A stretch of DNA of 64,000 bases. Origin: Hydrogenophaga sp. PBL-H3. Its GTDB lineage: Bacteria; Pseudomonadota; Gammaproteobacteria; Burkholderiales; Burkholderiaceae_C. The translations under genes and the position numbers were made by a program. A model generated the notes under the pieces. The model saw only the letters and a program-made list of their open reading frames with translations. It had not been told where the DNA came from and did not search any database. Positions within the stretch are counted from its first letter, which is position 1. The number at the start of each line of letters is the position of its first letter. This document shows positions 46,081 to 54,376 of the stretch, piece after piece. The stretch lies in assembly GCF_010104355.1 (NCBI RefSeq), contig NZ_CP044972.1, positions 1,798,001 through 1,862,000 on the forward strand, in the 5' to 3' direction.

Positions 46081-47922
46081 ATGAACGAACTTGGCGAACT
46101 GCGCCCCAGCCAGCTGATCTTTACCTTTGGCATCGGCTCTCTGATCGATTTGCCCAACATGTCGGCCTTGGTGATGGGCCTCGACGACTGGGATACCCGC
46201 TATTGCAAGGAAATCGAGGAAGAGCGCCTCGTCGCAGCGGTACAAAAGCGGCTGGGGGCACAGATGAGCAGGCTCTACTTGCCGCCCATCAAGTCGGACG
46301 GCATGGATCGCGATCCCACGGCGCCCGCGGTAGGGGTGCCAGTGGTGCCCTTCCCGCGGTGGCTTCGATGCTCACTGTGTGACACGCTGGCTACGGTTGA
46401 GTCGGGTGTCTTTAAGCTGGTCCAGGACCCGTACCGCCCTGACAAGACCGAGTACGTTCACCAAGGTTGTTTGAAGAGCCAGGGCAGTCGTGCGCCGTCG
46501 GCGAGGTCCGTCCGTTTTCTGTTGGCATGCAGGGAGGGCCACTTGACCGACTTCCCTTGGCTAGACTTCGTGCACAAGGGCAATGTACCGTGCCGGCCGG
46601 CGACACTGACGCTGAGGGAGTTCGGTGCTTCTGGCGACGCGTCGGACATCGCGGTGAAGTGCCACTCCTGTGGAGCAGAGCGACGCATGGCCGATGCGTT
46701 CGATCCCGACGCGGCGGTCGCTTGCTCGGGCCATCACCCGCATCTGAGGCTGCTCGAGGCCGGCTGCCAGGAGAAAGCCAAGGCAATCCTGCTCGGGTCA
46801 TCAAACAGTTGGTTCCCAACAGCACTTTCTGCCCTATCGGTGCCCAGAGCGGTCGACAAGCTCAGCAAGCTGATCGAGGAACAATGGGCCGAGCTGAAGG
46901 ACACCGAGGACATCGACGAGGTCCGGCTGCTGCGTAAGAAGCTGCAGAAATTCCAGTCTCTGATCCCGCTGTTCACGGAGTTCAAGGACGAGGAAATCTG
47001 GAAGGCCATCGAGACCAAGCTTGCGGGTGGGCTCAAGGATAAAGCGCCGGCAGACGACCTCAAGTTACCCGAGTGGCTGGCGTTTTCGCAGCCGGGCAGC
47101 GCTGCAGAGAACCGAGACTTTAAGCTGAGGCAGGTGGCGCCGCCGCTGGGGTTTGATGCCTTGTTGGGAGACACCGTCTTGGTTGAGCGTGTGCGCGAAG
47201 TCCGTGCGTTGCTGGGCTTTACCCGGATCGAATCGAACGCCGACTTTGCTGAAGCGACCGTGTTGAAGGATGGCCGGCTGACCAACCTGAGTCGTACCAG
47301 CCCCAAGTGGCTGCCCGCCTCAGAGGTGCGTGGGGAAGGGATCTTCATTCGCGTGCGCGAAGATGCGCTGTTGGCGTGGGAGGCGAAACCGGCTGTGCAG
47401 CAACTGACGCAAGAGTTCCTGGCCTCTCACAAGGCATGGAGGGCGCTGAGAAAGCTTCAACCGCTTGACGAAGGTTTTCCGGGCATCCGTCTGGTGCTGC
47501 TCCATTCGCTGTCGCATGCCTTGATGCGCCAGATCGTGCTCGACTGTGGCTACACGTCGGCCAGCGTGCGCGAACGCTTGTACTCGCGGATGCCAGGTGA
47601 AGACGGTGGGCCGATGGCCGGGATCTTGCTGTACACAGCCGCGCCGGACAGTGAAGGGACGCTTGGCGGCCTTGTCGAACTGGGGGACCCCCTCACGCTG
47701 GGCCGTCACCTGCAGCAAGCTCTTGAAAGCATGCGCCTGTGCGCATCAGACCCGCTGTGCTCAGAGCATCGTCCCGATACTCTGGGCCGCGGCATTCAGG
47801 GCGCGTGCTGCCATGCCTGCCAGTTCGCCCCGGAGACATCGTGTGAGCGCGGTAATCGGTATCTCGACAGGTCGGTGCTGGTCAACACCTTCTCCGCCCG
47901 CGGCACGGCGTTCTTTGACTGA
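46081..47922 (+). CDS. drmB: DISARM DUF1998 protein DrmB
   Basis: A 613-residue core DISARM protein. It opens with LRPSQLIFTFGIGSLIDLPN, typical of DrmB. Two Cys pairs are visible near the N-terminal third (CSLCD and CHSCGAERR), and the C-terminal DUF1998 part runs from LLHSLSHALMRQIVLDCGY to CCHACQFAPETSCERGNRYLD. DrmB pairs with the helicase DrmA. It starts 11 bp after drmA, with GAGGACAAC upstream, and ends five bases before drmC. Confidence 0.93.
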   Translation: MNELGELRPSQLIFTFGIGSLIDLPNMSALVMGLDDWDTRYCKEIEEERLVAAVQKRLGAQMSRLYLPPIKSDGMDRDPTAPAVGVPVVPFPRWLRCSLCDTLATVESGVFKLVQDPYRPDKTEYVHQGCLKSQGSRAPSARSVRFLLACREGHLTDFPWLDFVHKGNVPCRPATLTLREFGASGDASDIAVKCHSCGAERRMADAFDPDAAVACSGHHPHLRLLEAGCQEKAKAILLGSSNSWFPTALSALSVPRAVDKLSKLIEEQWAELKDTEDIDEVRLLRKKLQKFQSLIPLFTEFKDEEIWKAIETKLAGGLKDKAPADDLKLPEWLAFSQPGSAAENRDFKLRQVAPPLGFDALLGDTVLVERVREVRALLGFTRIESNADFAEATVLKDGRLTNLSRTSPKWLPASEVRGEGIFIRVREDALLAWEAKPAVQQLTQEFLASHKAWRALRKLQPLDEGFPGIRLVLLHSLSHALMRQIVLDCGYTSASVRERLYSRMPGEDGGPMAGILLYTAAPDSEGTLGGLVELGDPLTLGRHLQQALESMRLCASDPLCSEHRPDTLGRGIQGACCHACQFAPETSCERGNRYLDRSVLVNTFSARGTAFFD

Positions 47923-47927
47923 TAGCA

Positions 47928-48725
47928 GTGTCGAACGAAGTCGCAATCTCAGTCGAGAACCTCGTTCGACGCGCGCCACCAGCATGGGTCATTTCTGCCT
48001 GTGACGTGCTGCGCGGCCTTCCCGCGACCGCGACCACGGAGTTCGTTCTGCAGCGGCTCCCCACCACTTCCAACGCCAATCTCTCGATCTTGGTTGCTGA
48101 GACCGTATTCCTAGCCTCGGCCACGATGTCGTGGGAAGCGCTGAGCTGGGTTCTTCAGACCAACTCGATCACGCAGCAGCGTTGGCAGGCGCAGCACCGC
48201 ATTGAACTTCTTTGGGCCGGCCCTTCGCCCGCGAGCCAGATTCCAGCCCGCCGGATAGACCAGGCCCTGTACGACCTGATCGCTAGTGCAAAACGCGAGA
48301 TCCTGCTCGTCACCTTTGCCGCAGCAAAGATTGGTCGACTGACCGACCAACTGCTGAATGCAACACGGCGAGGGGTGAAGATTCGCCTGATCCTTGAGTT
48401 CGAGAAGACCTCCGAAGGACAACTAAGCTATGACGCCCTGAAAGCGTTTCCGGTGGAGCTGATCAGCGTTGTCCAGGTCTATCAATGGCCCGTCGATAAG
48501 CGCGAGCGTAACCAAGCGGGTCGACCGGGAAAGCTGCACGCCAAGGTCGCGATCGTCGATGACATCGTGCTACTTTCGAGCGCCAACCTGACAGACGACG
48601 CATTCAATCGAAACCTTGAGATTGGAGTCGTGGCGGCCGACGCCAAATTGTTGCTTTCGATCAAGAATTATTTCGATGCTCTCGTAGCGGAGCAAACATT
48701 GAAGCTGTTGCCTACGAGGGCTTGA
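47928..48725 (+). CDS. drmC: DISARM phospholipase D-domain protein DrmC
   Basis: A 265-residue protein with one PLD motif, KLHAKVAIVDDIVLLSSANLTDDAF (HxKx4D plus the Ser/Asn following, about residues 201-225 in full). It is the third core DISARM gene; in the described systems it is a nuclease-fold protein that can be dispensable. The GTG start at 47928 is five bases after the drmB stop. It closes the five-gene operon. Confidence 0.9.
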   Translation: MSNEVAISVENLVRRAPPAWVISACDVLRGLPATATTEFVLQRLPTTSNANLSILVAETVFLASATMSWEALSWVLQTNSITQQRWQAQHRIELLWAGPSPASQIPARRIDQALYDLIASAKREILLVTFAAAKIGRLTDQLLNATRRGVKIRLILEFEKTSEGQLSYDALKAFPVELISVVQVYQWPVDKRERNQAGRPGKLHAKVAIVDDIVLLSSANLTDDAFNRNLEIGVVAADAKLLLSIKNYFDALVAEQTLKLLPTRA

Positions 48726-49163
48726 AGTAGCGGGTACGCGACGTTTTTTGACAGACACCAGCCTCGACACCATGCCAACAACCATTCACAAGGGCTGGAA
48801 CCGAGAACCGACGCGAGAGCATGTTGGGGACTGCCGGCGGATGCTTGATCGACTATTCGCAGGGTCAATAAATCCGAGGACATCGACGGAGGGTGAATCC
48901 ACCAAACCTGGGAGGCAGTTCCCTTCAAGGGTGGCGAGCTGGCGGCAACCTTCGTTAGCTGGACTTGTTTGAATTGATGGTTGTCTTTAGGCTTTCTTGC
49001 AGCAACTGGGTACCCGATAACATCTGGTGCACGGTTAGGTACCGGGCTGGTCTAAGGATGGAAACCTGACTTGAGCTTCCCAGTTGCCTTAACAAATCGT
49101 TGTAGACGCAACGCGAATCGCCGACACTTCGATTCCTACATGGCAATAACAGGAGCAGGCAAC
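48726..49163. other. Intergenic region between DISARM and the TIR-caspase module
   Basis: About 440 bp with no supported gene; a 74-codon frame at 48748-48972 has no ribosome-binding site or domain. The stretch near 48916-48930 (CCCTTCAAGGGTGG) resembles terminal sequence of the IS66 relic at 50850, which may point to an old insertion-sequence end. It should contain the promoter of the TIR gene, but no clear -35/-10 pair was found. Confidence 0.4.
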
Positions 49164-49577
49164 ATGGCAGAACCACGGGCTTTCATCAGCTTTGACATCG
49201 ACAACAACAACGACCACAAAGTTTTGTTCGCTGGGCAAGCTTGGCATTCCAAAACGCCGTTTTCTCTTGAAGACTGGTCCGCGAAAGAACCGATGCCGCA
49301 GGTGCAGTGGGAGTCCCTAGTCAAGGCGAAGGTGAACAGGACGCACTTTATGGTCGTTCTGGTGGGCCGGCACATGGCTACAGCTACAGGCGTCGTTAAA
49401 GAAATTGCTATGGCGAGAAGCCAGAACGTTCCGGTCTTTGGAATCTATGTCGATGGGGCCAACAGCACAAGCGTTCTGCCCGCTGGTTTGGCCCGCAACC
49501 GAGTCATTTCCTGGACATGGGACGGCGTCGCATCTGCGGTTAAGCAGATGATGAGCGAAGGGAAGAACGCGAAATGA
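49164..49577 (+). CDS. TIR-like (DUF1863-type) protein, Thoeris ThsB-like sensor
   Basis: A 137-residue single-domain protein. It opens with the TIR beta-A pattern RAFISFDIDNNND (about 5-17), has a middle strand FMVVLVGRHMA (62-72), and carries a conserved Glu at about position 80 in VVKEIAMARSQNVPVFGIYVD, where TIR enzymes place their catalytic Glu. Thoeris ThsB proteins of this type sense phage infection and make cyclic ADP-ribose signals from NAD+. AGGAG at 49151-49155 supports the ATG at 49164. It overlaps the caspase gene by four bases (ATGA), so the pair is translationally coupled. Confidence 0.82.
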   Translation: MAEPRAFISFDIDNNNDHKVLFAGQAWHSKTPFSLEDWSAKEPMPQVQWESLVKAKVNRTHFMVVLVGRHMATATGVVKEIAMARSQNVPVFGIYVDGANSTSVLPAGLARNRVISWTWDGVASAVKQMMSEGKNAK

Positions 49578-50545
49578 AAAAGGCGCTAGTTGTCGGCATC
49601 AACTATTACCCTAAGGTCGGGCACCTGCATGGCTGCGTCAATGATGCCTACGCAGTAAGCCAGGTGCTGGCCCGTCATATGGATGGGCAGCTGAACTTCG
49701 ATGTGCGGCTTGTCACCGCGGTAGACTCGTCGAGCGCAGTTAGTCGCAAGGCGCTGAAGGAGGCGGTGACGGCTCTTTTCACAGACGACAGCGAGGTCGC
49801 GCTCTTGTATTTCGCCGGCCACGGCCACGTCGAAGATGTCGGCGGGTACCTCGTCACATCAGATTGCGAAGACGGGGATGACGGACTGTCGCTCGACGAA
49901 GTGCTCAACTTTGCAAACGAGTCCGAGGCCAAGAACAAGATACTGGTCCTCGACAGCTGTTACTCCGGCGCTGCGGGCACTCCCAAGTCCTTGGGCGACA
50001 AGGCGCTTCTCAGCGAAGGCATGACAATCCTGACGGCTTCTAGCAAAGACCAATATGCAATGGAAGAAAACGGTTCGGGGGTATTTACTTCCTTGCTTGT
50101 TGATGCCTTGAATGGAGGCGCCGCAAATCTGTTGGGGGACATCACCCCGGGAAGCATCTACGCGCACATAGACCAGTCGCTCGGTGCGTGGGAACAGCGA
50201 CCAATCTTCAAGACTAATGTCAAGGCTTTCACTTCGCTGCGAAAGGTCGCCCCGCCGATTCAGTTGAATGACCTGAAGCAAATCACGGCTCTTTTCCCGA
50301 AGCCAGGAGCAGACTTTGCACTCGATCCGAGTTTCGAGCCACAACCGCCCGCCCCCAACCATGGCGTGGCGCCAGACCCTGAGAACAATCGAAAGTTCGC
50401 GATCCTTCAGAAACTGAACCGTTTGAACCTCGTGAAGCCGGTGGGAGAGGAGCACATGTACTTTGCCGCCATGAATTCCAAACCTTGTAAGCTTACTGTT
50501 CTAGGGGAGCACTACTGGTATCTCATTACTAAGGGCCGCATCTAG
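49574..50545 (+). CDS. Caspase-like protease (peptidase C14), Thoeris type IV effector candidate
   Basis: A 323-residue protein. The caspase/metacaspase fold occupies about residues 1-215: MKKALVVGINYYP, catalytic His83 in YFAGHGHVED and catalytic Cys129 in LVLDSCYSGA. The last ~110 residues match no domain I know and may be the signal-binding or activation part. A TIR gene directly upstream and overlapping is the layout of type IV Thoeris, in which a TIR-made cyclic nucleotide (N7-cADPR in the described system) activates a caspase-like protease that cleaves many host proteins. Function is inferred from the pairing. Confidence 0.85.
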   Translation: MKKALVVGINYYPKVGHLHGCVNDAYAVSQVLARHMDGQLNFDVRLVTAVDSSSAVSRKALKEAVTALFTDDSEVALLYFAGHGHVEDVGGYLVTSDCEDGDDGLSLDEVLNFANESEAKNKILVLDSCYSGAAGTPKSLGDKALLSEGMTILTASSKDQYAMEENGSGVFTSLLVDALNGGAANLLGDITPGSIYAHIDQSLGAWEQRPIFKTNVKAFTSLRKVAPPIQLNDLKQITALFPKPGADFALDPSFEPQPPAPNHGVAPDPENNRKFAILQKLNRLNLVKPVGEEHMYFAAMNSKPCKLTVLGEHYWYLITKGRI

Positions 50546-50610
50546 ATTGCGACGCAGTGAAGCCACCTCCATTTCCTGAGTCAGTCAGAAGTAGAGGTTG
50601 GGGAATTGTT

Positions 50611-50826
50611 TCAAAGGTATTCGACTGGAGGGAACCGGCCCAGTGACTCATGCGGTCGGTGGTGGTTGTAACGGTTAAGCCAGTCGGTGGTCATGTCTCT
50701 GACCTTCTGCAGTGAATCGAACACGTAGCAGTCCAACACTTCGGTACGGTAGGTCTTGTTGAAGAGTTCGACAGATGCGTTCTGGGTGGGATCTTTGTGA
50801 GTCAACTCTCCGTCGAGCACTGACAA
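50611..50826 (-). pseudogene. IS3-family transposase C-terminal relic
   Basis: The minus strand reads PTQNASVELFNKTYRTEVLD, then YVFDSLQKVRDMTTDWLNRYN and HHRPHESLG, the C-terminal end of IS3-family OrfB (usually PTQNAYIERFNxTYRxEVLD...YNHxRPHxSLG). The catalytic DDE residues further upstream are missing, and the first eight residues of the frame are unrelated. Not functional. Confidence 0.85.
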
Positions 50827-50849
50827 TCATGGATCGGCGGCGCAACTCT

Positions 50850-51013
50850 GTAAGCGCGCGGCCATCCCACCCTTGAAGGGATCTGTCTAAGCGGCAACGA
50901 TGGTGTCCGCCAACGATTTAGGTGGACACCATGAATGAAGCCAAGAAGAAGACCCGCCGGCGGCACAGCGCCGAGCTCAAGCAGCAGATCATTGCTCAGT
51001 GCGCCGAGCCGGG
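50850..51013 (+). mobile_element. IS66-family left-end relic with the start of tnpA
   Basis: The piece begins with the terminal repeat GTAAGCGCGCGGCCATCCCA (50850-50869), which matches the end of the intact IS66 element at 51088 in 18 of 20 positions. After 81 bases an ATG at 50931 starts a TnpA frame (MNEAKKKTRRRHSAELKQQI...CAEPG). At about 51013 it breaks off into leucine-rich-repeat coding sequence. It is therefore a truncated second IS66-family copy, opposite in orientation to the intact one. Confidence 0.75.
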
Positions 51014-51087
51014 CCTTGAGGGATGCCAGGGACGCCTGATCGGTGAGCTGGGTGCAACCGCCCAGGTTCAGCCATTGCAGGTTGATG
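51014..51087 (-). pseudogene. 3' fragment of the disrupted leucine-rich-repeat gene
   Basis: On the minus strand this encodes NLQWLNLGGCTQLTDQASLA, one further repeat of the protein encoded at 54453-55143. If the IS66 element and one target copy are removed, the two parts join in frame. The fragment is itself cut on its left by the IS66 relic, so the original C-terminus is lost. Confidence 0.85.
51080..51087 (+). repeat. Target-site duplication of the IS66 element, left copy
   Basis: GGTTGATG directly abuts the left terminal repeat and is repeated at 54453-54460 next to the right terminal repeat. Confidence 0.93.
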
Positions 51088-51157
51088 GTAAGCGTGCGGC
51101 AATCCCATCTAGTAAGCGACTGGTGTGCAAGACGCGAATTTCTTCAACCGCAATATT

Positions 51158-51877
51158 TCAGATTGCCACAAGGTCAGGCAGCAGGCGCTCGTACTCCGCT
51201 CGCACCACTTCGTAGCACTCGCAAGTCCGGGCCTCAAGTTTCGGGCGATCAAGCACCGTGATACGGCCCCGTGAATAGCGGATCACTCCAGCTGCCTGCA
51301 GCTTGAGGGCCGCTTCGGTCACACCCTCACGCCGCACTCCCAACATGTTTGAAATCAAATCTTGGGTCATCCTCAGCTCATTGCCAGTCAGGCGATCCAA
51401 GCTGAGAAGCAGCCAACGGCAAAGTTGTTGATCAAGGGAGTGGTGGCGGTTGCACACCGCTGTCTGGCACATCTGTGTGAGCAGCGCCTGCGTGTAACGC
51501 AACATCAAGTGCATCACGGGGCCAGCGGTATCGAAGTCACGCTTGATGGTGTCGGCGCTGAGACGGTAGCCCATACCAGCGCTCTGAACGACAGCTCTGC
51601 TTGGGGTTGTGTTCCCGCCCATGAGGATCGAGACGCCAACGACACCTTCGTTTCCGACCACCGCAATTTCAGCCGAGGATCCGTTCTGCAAAACGTACAG
51701 CAGAGAAACGATGCCGCTCGTGGGGAAACAGACGAAAGTCATCTGCTCGCCAGATTCGTATAGGACCTTGCCCAGAGGTAAGTGAACCAACTCAAGCATG
51801 GGCTTCCAGTGCTGCCATTCGGCATGGGGTAAACAAGCCAGCAGTTGGTTCTTGCGTGGATCGTCGTGTTGAGTCAT
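51158..51877 (-). CDS. Crp/Fnr family transcriptional regulator (IS66 passenger)
   Basis: A 239-residue regulator. A cyclic-nucleotide-binding-like N-terminal domain (about 15-130) leads to a Crp-type helix-turn-helix near the end (TQDLISNMLGVRREGVTEAALKLQAAG, about residues 178-204 in full). The iron-sulphur cysteines of FNR are not evident, so the signal is unknown. The ATG at 51877 (MTQHDDPRKNQ) is preceded by TGAGGT. The gene lies inside the IS66 element, between tnpC and the left terminal repeat, on the same strand as the transposition genes. A palindrome at 51970-51985 lies about 95 bp upstream. Confidence 0.88.
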   Translation of the reverse strand: MTQHDDPRKNQLLACLPHAEWQHWKPMLELVHLPLGKVLYESGEQMTFVCFPTSGIVSLLYVLQNGSSAEIAVVGNEGVVGVSILMGGNTTPSRAVVQSAGMGYRLSADTIKRDFDTAGPVMHLMLRYTQALLTQMCQTAVCNRHHSLDQQLCRWLLLSLDRLTGNELRMTQDLISNMLGVRREGVTEAALKLQAAGVIRYSRGRITVLDRPKLEARTCECYEVVRAEYERLLPDLVAI

Positions 51878-51969
51878 GTGGCCTACCTCAAGGTTGACTA
51901 CTGTCACAGGACGAGGCTCGCCGATGGATCTGTAGATGTCGCAGGATCAAACGGATTCACAGGGAAATC

Positions 51970-51985
51970 TGTACGATACCGTACA
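51970..51985. promoter_or_regulatory. Palindrome upstream of the Crp/Fnr passenger gene
   Basis: TGTACGATACCGTACA has perfect six-base arms around ATAC. It lies in the 150-bp gap between tnpC and the regulator gene, where an autoregulatory or other operator could be. Binding partner unknown. Confidence 0.4.
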
Positions 51986-52027
51986 TAGTGTCAACCGTAT
52001 TCGCTGGGTGCGCTACCAGGCATTCTT

Positions 52028-53620
52028 TTATTGGATTGGGCTGTGGAGCTGCCAGCGGTGCGGCAGCAGTTCGTCAATTCGGCTTGCCCGATGCATAGGC
52101 AGGCGTGCCATCACGTCGCGCAGGTAGGCGTAGGGGTCGTGCCCGTTCATGCGCGCCGTCTGGATCAAACTCATCACCGCTGCCGCCCGCTGGCCTGCGC
52201 GCAAGCTGCCAGCGAACAGCCAGTTGTTGCGGCCGATTGCGATGGGCCGGATCTGGTTCTCAATCCAGTTGTTGTCAACCGGCAGTTGCCCATCATCGGC
52301 GAACCGAATGAGTGCTGCCCAGCGCTTAAGGCTGTAGTCCAGTGCCTTGGCGGTGGCCGATCCGTCGGGAACCTTGCGCCGCTGCAGCGTCATCCATTCG
52401 TGCAGGGCGTCCATGGCAGGCTTCGTTCTCTCCTGCCGAACTGCCAGGCGCTGCTCAGCGCTGATCTCCTTGACCTCACGCTCGATCTCATAAATGCGGG
52501 CCAACTGCTCCAGCGCCCTCTGGGCGATCTGGCTCTGGTTTGCCGCGTGCAGATCGAAGAATTTGCGCCGCGCGTGCGCCAGGCAGCCCACCTCGGTGAC
52601 GCCGGCGGCCAGAAGCGCTTTGTACCCGCTGAAGTCATCGCACACCAGACTGCCCTTCCAAGTGCCCAGGAAGTTGCGCGCGTGCTCGCCTGCGCGGCTC
52701 TCGCAGAAATCGTAGACTACCGCCCTCGTGTGCTCGAAGGCCCCCGTGGCATATGCCCAGAGGTAGGCCCTGTGTGTCTTACCGTTGCCCGGCTTGAGCA
52801 TGGCCACAGGCGTCTCGTCTGCATGCAGCACGCGTTGCTGTAGCAGCTCGTTTCTCAGGGCATCGACCAGTGGCTGCAACTGAACGCCACACGAGCCCAC
52901 CCATTGCGCCAGCGTGGAGCGTGGGATGGCCAGACCTGCTCGACCGAAGATCGCTTCCTGGCGGTATAGCGGCAGGTGGTCGGCGTACTTGGCCACCAGC
53001 ACCTGCGCCAGCAGCCCGGTGGTGGGGATGCCCTTGTCGATGACGTGCGGAGCGACGGGAACTTGGACGAGCGTTTGGCATTGAGCGCAGGCCCATTTGC
53101 CGCGAATGTGACGCTCAACCGTGAACACGCCGGGCACGTAGTCCAGCTTCTCGGCCACCTCCTCGCCGATGCGCTTCATCTGGCAGCCACAACCCGGGGT
53201 GTGGCAAGTCGTGGACTCGGGCTCGTGGCGGATCTCGCGCCGCGGCAGGTTGGCCGGCAGGGGTGCGCGTTTGGGGACTTGCTTGTCTTGGCGGCATGCC
53301 ACTGGCGGCGTGGCCTGCTCGATCTCATCGGCCACGGCCTGCAGGTCCTCATCCAGCGATTCATCGAGCAGGCTCTTCTGCTCGGCGCTGAAGCGCTCCG
53401 ACTGCGCGGCGAACTTCATGCGCTTTAGCAGCGCGTTCTCGTGCGTGAGCTTGTCGATCAGGGCCTGCTTGAAGACCACCTCCTGGCCCTGGCGCTCAAT
53501 CACGCCGTCTCGCTCGGCCAGCTCACTCATCAACGACAGCAGAGCCGCTCGCATCTGCTGCGGCTCCAGGGTGTCAAGGTGGTCTGCGGTGATCACGAGA
53601 AAGGATGATGCGACGAACAT
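52028..53620 (-). CDS. tnpC: IS66 family transposase (TnpC)
   Basis: A 530-residue DDE transposase. The N-terminal helical region (QALIDKLTHENALLKRMKFA) and zinc-finger-like CHTPGCGCQMKRIGEEVAE...CAQCQ precede the catalytic core. The core includes VLHADETPVAML (Asp), VCDDFSGYKALL (Asp) and LPVDNNWIENQIRPIAIGRNNWLF (Glu). The C-terminal IS66 element with GHDPYAYLRDVMARLP is present. Length is normal and no frameshift is seen. The start could also be a GTG eight codons further in (53596), which gives the more typical ITADHL N-terminus. Confidence 0.94.
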   Translation of the reverse strand: MFVASSFLVITADHLDTLEPQQMRAALLSLMSELAERDGVIERQGQEVVFKQALIDKLTHENALLKRMKFAAQSERFSAEQKSLLDESLDEDLQAVADEIEQATPPVACRQDKQVPKRAPLPANLPRREIRHEPESTTCHTPGCGCQMKRIGEEVAEKLDYVPGVFTVERHIRGKWACAQCQTLVQVPVAPHVIDKGIPTTGLLAQVLVAKYADHLPLYRQEAIFGRAGLAIPRSTLAQWVGSCGVQLQPLVDALRNELLQQRVLHADETPVAMLKPGNGKTHRAYLWAYATGAFEHTRAVVYDFCESRAGEHARNFLGTWKGSLVCDDFSGYKALLAAGVTEVGCLAHARRKFFDLHAANQSQIAQRALEQLARIYEIEREVKEISAEQRLAVRQERTKPAMDALHEWMTLQRRKVPDGSATAKALDYSLKRWAALIRFADDGQLPVDNNWIENQIRPIAIGRNNWLFAGSLRAGQRAAAVMSLIQTARMNGHDPYAYLRDVMARLPMHRASRIDELLPHRWQLHSPIQ

Positions 53621-53672
53621 CACCCTCGCGCATCGGTGCAAGCTCTGATTGCTTAGCCAACGACCCGACCAC

Positions 53673-54005
53673 TCAAAGCACGGTGATGATTCCGCCCTCG
53701 CCGACGTTCTTCCACGGCAGGCCCAGCACGAGCGCATCGAACTGCGTGCGGCTGAGTGTTGCGGTGGTGGCGGCATCGCTCGGCCAGACGAACTTCCCTC
53801 TGTTCAGGCGCCGGGCCGCAAGCCACACACCGATGCCGTCGTGCACCAGCACCTTCATGCGGTTGGCCCGTCGATTGGCGAACAGGTAGGCGTGGTGTGG
53901 GCGCGCCGCGCCAAAGACAGCCACTACGCGGGCCAGCGCCGTCTCGGTGCCAGCCCGCATGTCCAGCGGCTCGGTGGAGAGCCACAGTGCATCGATACGG
54001 ATCAT
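53673..54005 (-). CDS. tnpB: IS66 accessory protein TnpB
   Basis: A 110-residue protein with the TnpB (IS66 Orf2) pattern: IRIDALWLSTEPLDMRAGTETALARV, HAYLFANRRANRMKVLVHDG, GIGVWLAARRLNRGKFVWP. It is required with TnpA for IS66 transposition; its role is not understood. The ATG at 54005 overlaps the tnpA stop. Confidence 0.92.
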   Translation of the reverse strand: MIRIDALWLSTEPLDMRAGTETALARVVAVFGAARPHHAYLFANRRANRMKVLVHDGIGVWLAARRLNRGKFVWPSDAATTATLSRTQFDALVLGLPWKNVGEGGIITVL

Positions 54006-54376
54006 CGGAGCCAGTCGCGCAGCCACGCTGCACATGACGCTGCATCCTCCAGTGGCCAGTTCACGTTCACCACGCCGGCACTGCGCCGAACCTCAACTTG
54101 GATCGCACGCGCCAGGGGCGAGCTGGTCTCAGTTGCTGGGACCTGTTCAACTGGTGGAGGCAGATTCAACGCCACGAACTCATTCCGGGGCGCTGGCAGC
54201 AGGGAGTCCGCTTGCTCGCGCATCCAGCGGTGAACGATGTTGGCGTTGATTCCGTGGGCAAGCGCCACGCCGGCCACTGACGCGCCAGAGACCTGGCATT
54301 CAGCCACGATCTGACCTTTGAGTTCTGGAGGGTAGTAGCGCCGCTTGGGGCGTTGGGCGATCGTGTCGTTCGCCAT
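54002..54376 (-). CDS. tnpA: IS66 accessory protein TnpA
   Basis: A 124-residue protein with an N-terminal helix-turn-helix typical of IS66 Orf1: RRYYPPELKGQIVAECQVSG followed by ASVAGVALAHGINANIVHRW. It is thought to bind DNA during transposition. The chosen ATG (MANDTIAQRPKRR) is one of several possible in-frame starts. Comparison with the relic at 50931 shows only the core ELKxQIxAxC is shared, so the two IS66 copies are different elements. Confidence 0.88.
   Translation of the reverse strand: MANDTIAQRPKRRYYPPELKGQIVAECQVSGASVAGVALAHGINANIVHRWMREQADSLLPAPRNEFVALNLPPPVEQVPATETSSPLARAIQVEVRRSAGVVNVNWPLEDAASCAAWLRDWLR

Noticed and set aside
48748..48972. Possible 74-codon gene between DISARM and the TIR gene
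   Set aside because: The translation is low-complexity and unlike any family, with no ribosome-binding site; treated as intergenic.
49071..49163. A longer TIR protein starting at 49071
   Set aside because: The extra 31 residues are Arg/Asn-rich and unlike TIR proteins, whereas an AGGAG lies just before the ATG at 49164.
33848..50826. The IS3 relics at 33.9 kb and 50.6 kb as two halves of one transposase gene split by the defence genes
   Set aside because: Both are on the minus strand, but the N-terminal part lies at the lower coordinate, the wrong order for one interrupted gene.
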